Of a stretch of 64,000 bases of DNA, positions 59,229 through 64,000 are shown in pieces. Numbering within the stretch: position 1 is the stretch's first letter; every line of letters begins with the position of its first letter. Source of the DNA: Saprospiraceae bacterium. GTDB lineage: Bacteria > Bacteroidota > Bacteroidia > Chitinophagales > Saprospiraceae. The position numbers and the translations under genes were made by a program. Below the pieces are notes generated by a model, which worked only from the letters and a program-made list of their open reading frames with translations, was not told the origin of the DNA and searched no databases. The stretch is taken from positions 1,774,501-1,838,500 of the forward strand of contig JADJWV010000002.1 in assembly GCA_016716185.1 (NCBI GenBank), read 5' to 3'.

Positions 59229-60656
59229 ATGACGGACTCGAAATTTTACCGATTTCTTCAGGAACTAAAACTTAAGGAATTAAAGCGCTTCCGGAAATAC
59301 CTTGAGTCTCCCTATTTTAATTCCCACCCTAAAATTTTAAGACTTTATGAAATATTTGAATCCCATCTATTGTCTCGTGCGCATTTAGAACTTTCCAAGG
59401 AGACAGTATGGAATGATTTATTTTCTGAAGAATCTTTTGATTATGATAAGCTCCGGAAGCTGCTTCACAATTTAATGGAACTAGCTTACTCGTTTTTAGC
59501 ACAACAAGCATATGATGAAAACCCCGCTGCAAAATCAACTAATTTACTAAAAATATTATCTATCAAACAACTTGATGATTACATGCCGGCGGTAATTAGT
59601 TCCGGGATAGGCAACTTAGAAAAAATTCAAAACAAAAATGGAGAATTTTATTACGACTTGTATTCAATTGAGAAATACAAATACGTTTTAACCAATGTCG
59701 AATCTTCTCGCATCCAAAAAACAAATCTTCAAAAACTAAATTTAAATGTTATCGACGATTATCTAAATATTTTTTTTATTTCTGAAAAACTTCGCAATTA
59801 TTGCCTTATTTTAAGTTGGAGTAAAATGATCGACATCAATACGGAATTGCCTCTTTTAAAAGAGGCAATTCAAATCGTGCAATCGAACTTTTATCCAAAT
59901 ATTCCTGCTATATCAATTTATTATCAAATTTATCTTACGAACATCGAGCCCGATAATCTGGAACATTATTTTAAATTAAAGAACCATTTGAAGGATTATT
60001 TGCATTTGTTTCCTCACAGTGAAGCGCGCGATATTATAAATGCTGCAATTAATTACACCATTCAAAAACATAATTCAGGCAATTTGAATTTTTACAAAGA
60101 AAACTTTGAACTTTACGATGAATCGATAAAATCAGGGCTCATTTTTATCAATAACGAAATTTCTCCCTGGGCTTTTAAAAACATTGTAACATTAGCACTT
60201 CGTCTGGGTCACTTTCAATGGACTCAGAATTTTATAATTGAATTAAGTCCCAAAATCAATAAAGATTTCCGAGATAATGCTGTAAACTACAATCTTGCGT
60301 CTTTATATTTCTATCAAAAAAACTATGATCAAGCAATTCCCTTGCTTCAAAAGGTTCAGTTTGATGAATTGAATTATGGTTTGGGAGCAAAGTCCATTTT
60401 GTTGGCTTGTTATTATGAATTGGATGAATTCGACCCCCTCTTCTCGCATATTGAAAGCTTCAAGGTATTTGTAAAAAGAAATAAATCAATTGCGGAAGAT
60501 CGAAAAAAAAGCTATTTGGAACTTATTAAATATACAAAAGAACTTTCGAGCTCTAAACACGATCAAAAAACTTTGAAGAAATTGAAATCGGCAATCGAAC
60601 AATCACAAGCCATGAGCAAAAAATGGCTGCTTGAAAAAGTCGATGAACTCCTCTAA
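59229..60656 (+). CDS. Helical repeat protein of unknown function
   Basis: Cytosolic protein of 475 residues, no signal peptide or membrane segment. It opens with a conserved-looking block, LKELKRFRKYLESPYFNSHP, which I recall from an unnamed family that is multi-copy in some Bacteroidota. The remainder is rich in Leu, Lys, Asn and Tyr and predicted almost wholly helical, with TPR-like pairs late on (NYNLASLYFYQKNYDQAIPLL). It is more AT-rich than its neighbours. A weak box TATCTTTC (59214-59221) precedes it. No function is assigned. Confidence 0.75.
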   Translation: MTDSKFYRFLQELKLKELKRFRKYLESPYFNSHPKILRLYEIFESHLLSRAHLELSKETVWNDLFSEESFDYDKLRKLLHNLMELAYSFLAQQAYDENPAAKSTNLLKILSIKQLDDYMPAVISSGIGNLEKIQNKNGEFYYDLYSIEKYKYVLTNVESSRIQKTNLQKLNLNVIDDYLNIFFISEKLRNYCLILSWSKMIDINTELPLLKEAIQIVQSNFYPNIPAISIYYQIYLTNIEPDNLEHYFKLKNHLKDYLHLFPHSEARDIINAAINYTIQKHNSGNLNFYKENFELYDESIKSGLIFINNEISPWAFKNIVTLALRLGHFQWTQNFIIELSPKINKDFRDNAVNYNLASLYFYQKNYDQAIPLLQKVQFDELNYGLGAKSILLACYYELDEFDPLFSHIESFKVFVKRNKSIAEDRKKSYLELIKYTKELSSSKHDQKTLKKLKSAIEQSQAMSKKWLLEKVDELL

Positions 60657-60701
60657 TACTTTTATCGCTTCTATTTTTTTTCTTCTATTCGAATCGGAAA
60701 T

Positions 60702-62018
60702 TCATTTCAACAATGCCTTTTTAAATACATCCAAACAGCGTTTTCTTGCAAAGGTATGCTCCACAATAGGCTTTGGATAGTCATACGTATCCAGTTCCGG
60801 AATCCATTTCTGAATGAATTTTCCATCCGGGTCAAATTTTTTTTGCTGTGCTTCGGGATTAAAGATTCTAAAGTAGGGCGCTGCATCGGTTCCACATCCT
60901 GCTGCCCATTGCCAGCCTCCATTGTTGCTGGCTAAATCAAAATCCAATAACTTTTCTGCAAAATAGGCTTCTCCCCAACGCCAGTCGATGAGCAAATGTT
61001 TGACGAGAAAGCTTGCGGCGATCATCCTCAACCGATTGTGCATGAAGCCTGTCTCATTGAGTTGGCGCATACCCGCATCGACCATGGGATAACCTGTTTC
61101 ACCCTTACACCAGGCTTCGAAATGGGATTCATTATTGTCCCATGTAATGCGATCATAAGCTTTCTTAAAACTCCCAAATTCGACATGCGGAAATGCCTGC
61201 AGGATCATGCTGTAAAAATCGCGCCAGAGCAATTCGCTGAAAAAAGTTGGGTCGAGATGAAAAGCCACATTCGCAAGTTTGCGGATCCCGATCGTACCAA
61301 ATCGCAGATGAATACCCAGTTTGGTTGTCGCATCGAGCGCCGGAAAATCTCTTTGTCGGGCATAAGACTTAATCAATGTTTCATCCACGCTTTCGTCCGG
61401 AAGGTTTAAACTGCTTTTTTTAAAACACATTTCTTCCAGAGCTATCAAAGGAATTTGTTCTGATTTAAAAAATTGGTCCAGCTGGTCTTTCACAGGATAT
61501 TCACCGAAGGGTTGATTTGAATTTTGTTTGTTTTGCTCCAGCTTCAGAAGCATTTTGTTTTTATACGGAGTAAATACCGTATAGGGTTCTCCGTTGTCTT
61601 TTAATACTTCTTCTTTTTCAAACAGCACGTGATCCTTAAAATCAAAAAAACCAATTCCTTTTGATGCCAACAAAGATTTTACTTTTTGATCTCTTCTGAT
61701 TGCATAAGACTCGTAGTCGCGGTTGGTATATACAGCATGAACCTGATGCTTACTTATCAATCTTTGCCAAACATCTTCGGGTTTCCCGTATTCTACCAAC
61801 AACTCCGAGTGTAAAGCCCTCAATTCCGATTTTAACTTCTCAAGAGCCTTGAAAATAAATGTGACCCGTGCATCCGAACGATCAGAGAGCTGATCCAGGA
61901 TGTTCTGGTCAAATATAAATACCGGAATCACGGGCAGTCCGCTTTTTAAGGCATGATACAGACCTGCATTGTCAGCAAGCCTGAGATCCCTCCGAAACCA
62001 AAAGAAATTGAATTTCAC
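60702..62018 (-). CDS. Deoxyribodipyrimidine photolyase / cryptochrome family
   Basis: FAD-dependent DNA photolyase-like protein of 438 residues. The N-terminal antenna domain begins FFWFRRDLRLADNAGL. The FAD-binding C-terminal half has TTKLGIHLRFGTIGIR, SELLWRDFY, WCKGETGYPMVDAGMRQL, HNRLRMIAASFL, DWRWGEAYFAEKL and SNNGGWQWAAGCGTDA. These fit class I CPD photolyases and related (6-4)-like groups; the exact lesion is not decided. It stands alone, divergent from the TPR lipoprotein. Confidence 0.92.
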   Translation of the reverse strand: MKFNFFWFRRDLRLADNAGLYHALKSGLPVIPVFIFDQNILDQLSDRSDARVTFIFKALEKLKSELRALHSELLVEYGKPEDVWQRLISKHQVHAVYTNRDYESYAIRRDQKVKSLLASKGIGFFDFKDHVLFEKEEVLKDNGEPYTVFTPYKNKMLLKLEQNKQNSNQPFGEYPVKDQLDQFFKSEQIPLIALEEMCFKKSSLNLPDESVDETLIKSYARQRDFPALDATTKLGIHLRFGTIGIRKLANVAFHLDPTFFSELLWRDFYSMILQAFPHVEFGSFKKAYDRITWDNNESHFEAWCKGETGYPMVDAGMRQLNETGFMHNRLRMIAASFLVKHLLIDWRWGEAYFAEKLLDFDLASNNGGWQWAAGCGTDAAPYFRIFNPEAQQKKFDPDGKFIQKWIPELDTYDYPKPIVEHTFARKRCLDVFKKALLK

Positions 62019-62083
62019 CTAATCCGAACAAGCTTCTGAAAAATTCGTTCAAAGCAGAAAAGCCTCAAAGCTGATTTAAAGTG

Positions 62084-62091
62084 TAAATTTG
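62084..62091 (+). promoter_or_regulatory. -7 box (TAAATTTG) for the TPR lipoprotein
   Basis: Exact TAnnTTTG, 16 bases before the ATG at 62108. Confidence 0.5.
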
Positions 62092-62107
62092 CCGGAAAAT
62101 CAATCAA

Positions 62108-63007
62108 ATGCGATACTTCATCTTCATTTGTCTAAGTGCAGTGCTGCTGACTGGCTGCAAACAAAACAAAGATTACGACCGAAAGGCTTTGGCCGAACTC
62201 GAGAAAAACTTTGAGAGCAATCCTGTGGATTCCACTTATGATAAACTGCTCACTTCCTATCTCGAAATCATGCAGGAGCATAAAGATAATAAAGCGATTG
62301 TCGAGGAAATCTTGTACAAGGCATCACAAGCGAGCAAAAAGATGGATAACTGCCGTCAAATGGTCATTTTTCTGAATAATCTGATCAAAAACCACTACGA
62401 ACGCCAGGATACCCCTGACAATCTCGCTGAAATGATCAGATGCCTCCGCAAAATTGACAAAGCCTATGCTGCAGACATTCTTGCCATTTGTTTTGGAGAA
62501 GCATATCCCAATCATCCGTCCAAAGTAGAGCTCATGGCAGGGCTTCAGCGGCAGCAATCTGCTACCGAATTTCTTGCAGAATTGGCAAAATCTATGTTTC
62601 CGGACACAGGCAGTTATAACAAGGATGTTGCATTTAATTATGTCGATGCCTGTGAAGCCTATGCACTGGTTCTCCCCCACTCTGAAAAATCACCTGAATT
62701 TTTATTCAGTGCTGCACAAACCGCCAAACTGCTACAAACTTATGACAAGTGCATCAGCATTTTCGACTGGATCATTGAAAAGTATCCGACTCACCCCAAA
62801 GCAGAGAATGCAAGTTTTATGAAAGCTTTTCTTTTTGACAACGATCTGAAAGATACAGCCGTAGCCAGAAAATTTTATGTTGAATTTATCTCGAAATATC
62901 CTAAAAGTGAGTTTGTCGATGATGCCCAGATATTAATTCAGAATCTGGGTAAGTCTGAGGAGGAAATCCTGGAAGAAATACAGCGGAAGAATCAGGGGGC
63001 GCAATAA
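62108..63007 (+). CDS. TPR-repeat lipoprotein
   Basis: Lipoprotein of 299 residues (lipobox LLTGC, Cys17) built of helical hairpins. The C-terminal half has clear TPR-like units (TYDKCISIFDWIIEKYPTHP; the VARKFYVEFISKYPKSEF unit) reminiscent of BamD/YfgC-type repeats, ending in an acidic Glu/Gln-rich tail. A scaffold role in the envelope is likely but the partner is unknown. The stop codon lies at the edge of the purine-rich repeat 63006-63030. Confidence 0.8.
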   Translation: MRYFIFICLSAVLLTGCKQNKDYDRKALAELEKNFESNPVDSTYDKLLTSYLEIMQEHKDNKAIVEEILYKASQASKKMDNCRQMVIFLNNLIKNHYERQDTPDNLAEMIRCLRKIDKAYAADILAICFGEAYPNHPSKVELMAGLQRQQSATEFLAELAKSMFPDTGSYNKDVAFNYVDACEAYALVLPHSEKSPEFLFSAAQTAKLLQTYDKCISIFDWIIEKYPTHPKAENASFMKAFLFDNDLKDTAVARKFYVEFISKYPKSEFVDDAQILIQNLGKSEEEILEEIQRKNQGAQ

Positions 63008-63030
63008 GCTGAAAGCGAAAAGCAGGAAGC
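63006..63030 (+). repeat. Purine-rich intergenic repeat, copy 1
   Basis: 25 bases built of AAGC/AAAGC units. 21 of 25 positions match the inverted copy at 63183-63207. It starts within the stop codon of the TPR lipoprotein gene. Confidence 0.5.
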
Positions 63031-63182
63031 TAAAAGAGTTAAGCTTTGCCATTCTATTATGTTCTTTCTTAAATTGGATAAATTTTCAATAACATTTGTA
63101 GATTTTATTAAAATTTTATTCAACCAAGTCCTGATGCCGTTAAATTATCAAAATGGAATCTCTTCTATCAAAACATTTCAGA

Positions 63183-63207
63183 GCTTTCAGCTTTCCGCTT
63201 TAAGCTT
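63183..63207 (-). repeat. Purine-rich intergenic repeat, copy 2 (inverted)
   Basis: Inverted copy of 63006-63030. It supplies the last codons and stop of the gene at 63187-63693. The 152 bases between copies hold no convincing gene. Confidence 0.5.
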
Positions 63208-63693
63208 TATGCTATCTACAAACCTCCTCTGCCAGCTATCTTTCAGCGGCTTGAGCCAGGATTTTTGAAAACTAAGTTTATCCGCAACCAAGGTGTCAAA
63301 AAATAAAGTTTCGAGGTTGATCTTGCCGGTTTCAAAAGCAGATTGAAGTTCATTGAGGGGGATAGACGATAATTCATTGTCCGCTAAATAATAAAGATAT
63401 TGTCTGTTCAGAAAATCAATCCCAAGGGATTGTCCTAAATTTCGAACAAACTGAACGGAGCCATCGATGCTGCAGCCACCAGGTTTGTTGCCGGTCTCAT
63501 CAACAATAAAAACAATAAAGTATCCATGCAACAGTCCACCGGTCGCTTTAACAGCCATTTGATGGCTGCTCCAGTTTTTAGCATAAAGAAATACCTGATC
63601 GTTGACGCTCGAAACCAGATCTTCGGGTACAGCTTTGTCTGCGGCATAAATCCAAATCCGCGAATGATCAGGAAAACTCAGGAGATCCATCAT
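63187..63693 (-). CDS. Conserved Bacteroidota protein (often misnamed 'ABC transporter ATPase')
   Basis: Cytosolic protein of 168 residues lacking any Walker motif, despite the name its relatives carry in databases (from memory). Family traits: PDHSRIWIYAADK near the start, NWSSHQMAVKA, FIVFIVDETGNKPGGCSIDGSVQFV in the centre (GCSIDxSV being the core), and IPLNELQ. Function unknown. It starts within the last codons of the Fe-S protein gene (ATGA overlap), so the two are coupled. Its last eight or so residues (SIKLKAES) are encoded by the intergenic repeat and may be a recent extension. Confidence 0.8.
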   Translation of the reverse strand: MMDLLSFPDHSRIWIYAADKAVPEDLVSSVNDQVFLYAKNWSSHQMAVKATGGLLHGYFIVFIVDETGNKPGGCSIDGSVQFVRNLGQSLGIDFLNRQYLYYLADNELSSIPLNELQSAFETGKINLETLFFDTLVADKLSFQKSWLKPLKDSWQRRFVDSIKLKAES

Positions 63694-64000
63694 GCTTTCA
63701 TATTTTGAAGTACCAATTCTGCAAGATCGTAAACCATCACGCGCTCCTGTTGGTCTTTAGCTTTTACACCATCGCTAAGCATCGTAAGGCAAAACGGACA
63801 ATTGGAAACAATCTTATCAGTTCCGTTGGCCAACAATTCTTCTGTTCGTTCAATGTTGATCCTTTTTTCTCCGGGTTCGTCTTCCTTAAACATTTGTGCA
63901 CCTCCGGCACCACAACAGAGTCCGTTTGTTCTTGACCTTTTCAATTCTTTGATCTCTATTTTTAATTCCCGGATCACATTACGGGGAGCCTCGTAGATTC
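63690..64000 (-). CDS. CCG-domain (Fe-S)-binding protein (5' end cut by window)
   Basis: C-terminal 103 residues or so of a cysteine-rich CCG-domain protein of the HdrB/GlpC/LutA group, which bind Fe-S clusters and serve in electron transfer to or from redox enzymes. Visible are IYEAPRNVIREL at the window edge, GLCCGAGGAQMF (the CCG motif) and SNCPFCLTML (second Cys pair). The frame is open to base 64000, so the start and any ferredoxin-like part lie outside. It overlaps the conserved downstream gene by four bases. Confidence 0.88.
   Translation of the reverse strand, partial: IYEAPRNVIRELKIEIKELKRSRTNGLCCGAGGAQMFKEDEPGEKRINIERTEELLANGTDKIVSNCPFCLTMLSDGVKAKDQQERVMVYDLAELVLQNMKA

Noticed and set aside
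63059..63268. Open frame of 69 codons between the two purine-rich repeats
   Set aside because: It runs through the second repeat and into the antisense of a conserved gene; composition is not protein-like.

Overview
The window is chromosomal DNA from a member of the Bacteroidota, most likely of the Saprospiraceae or a close relative. The evidence is AT-rich coding DNA, almost no Shine-Dalgarno sequences, many exact TAnnTTTG promoter boxes upstream of transcription units, a type IX secretion (T9SS) C-terminal sorting domain on a protein with Ig-like and dockerin-like calcium loops, and clade-typical families such as the DnaQ/GIY-YIG nuclease, DUF1343 (NamZ), DUF3822-RsmD and the misnamed 160-residue 'ABC transporter ATPase'. 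The lineage is inferred from gene content only. I found no rRNA, tRNA, insertion sequence, prophage or CRISPR array. The region is dense housekeeping chromosome.

Layout. 1-5640: the start of a peptide-type ABC ATPase gene (truncated by the window), an AsmA-like protein and two tandem SIMPL-domain proteins. 5950-8855: a lipoprotein that looks like a vanadium haloperoxidase without its catalytic residues, and a TlpA-like thioredoxin. 8930-16264: a tightly packed minus-strand run DUF3822-rsmD-argS-glnS-pyrR-pyrB-glycosyltransferase. 16313-28518: tsaD, then folP-tamB-mutS2 on the minus strand, an M23 peptidase, and a PhoR/PhoB-like two-component pair. 28596-33464: a small lipoprotein with a SixA-like phosphatase, then a coupled plus-strand unit of a SWIM zinc-finger protein, a degenerate GH13 lipoprotein, rlmH and a rhomboid protease. 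33468-41444: coaD-pruA, lpd, an Mpo1-like protein, an acetyltransferase with HMG-CoA lyase, a TonB-like protein and NamZ. 41419-47570: exonuclease/GIY-YIG, mrp-pyrF, and a RibF protein fused in frame to a family 2 glycosyltransferase, followed by an RluA-type pseudouridine synthase. 47687-50560: a NarL/NarX-like pair followed by tandem palindromes, a candidate structured RNA and a strong terminator. 50558-56405: folE-fabD-yqgE-ABC-F (minus) and a LytS/LytTR pair (plus). 56494-64000: the T9SS cargo protein, an unrecognised helical protein, a photolyase, a TPR lipoprotein, and a conserved protein downstream of a CCG-domain Fe-S protein cut by the window edge.

The most unusual items are the RibF-glycosyltransferase fusion, the non-coding region behind the NarL/NarX pair, two secreted-enzyme families that have lost their catalytic residues (haloperoxidase-like and GH13-like), and the head-to-head overlap of namZ with the exonuclease gene, where each promoter lies inside the other gene. 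Several starts were moved downstream because a TAnnTTTG box lies inside the longest open frame.
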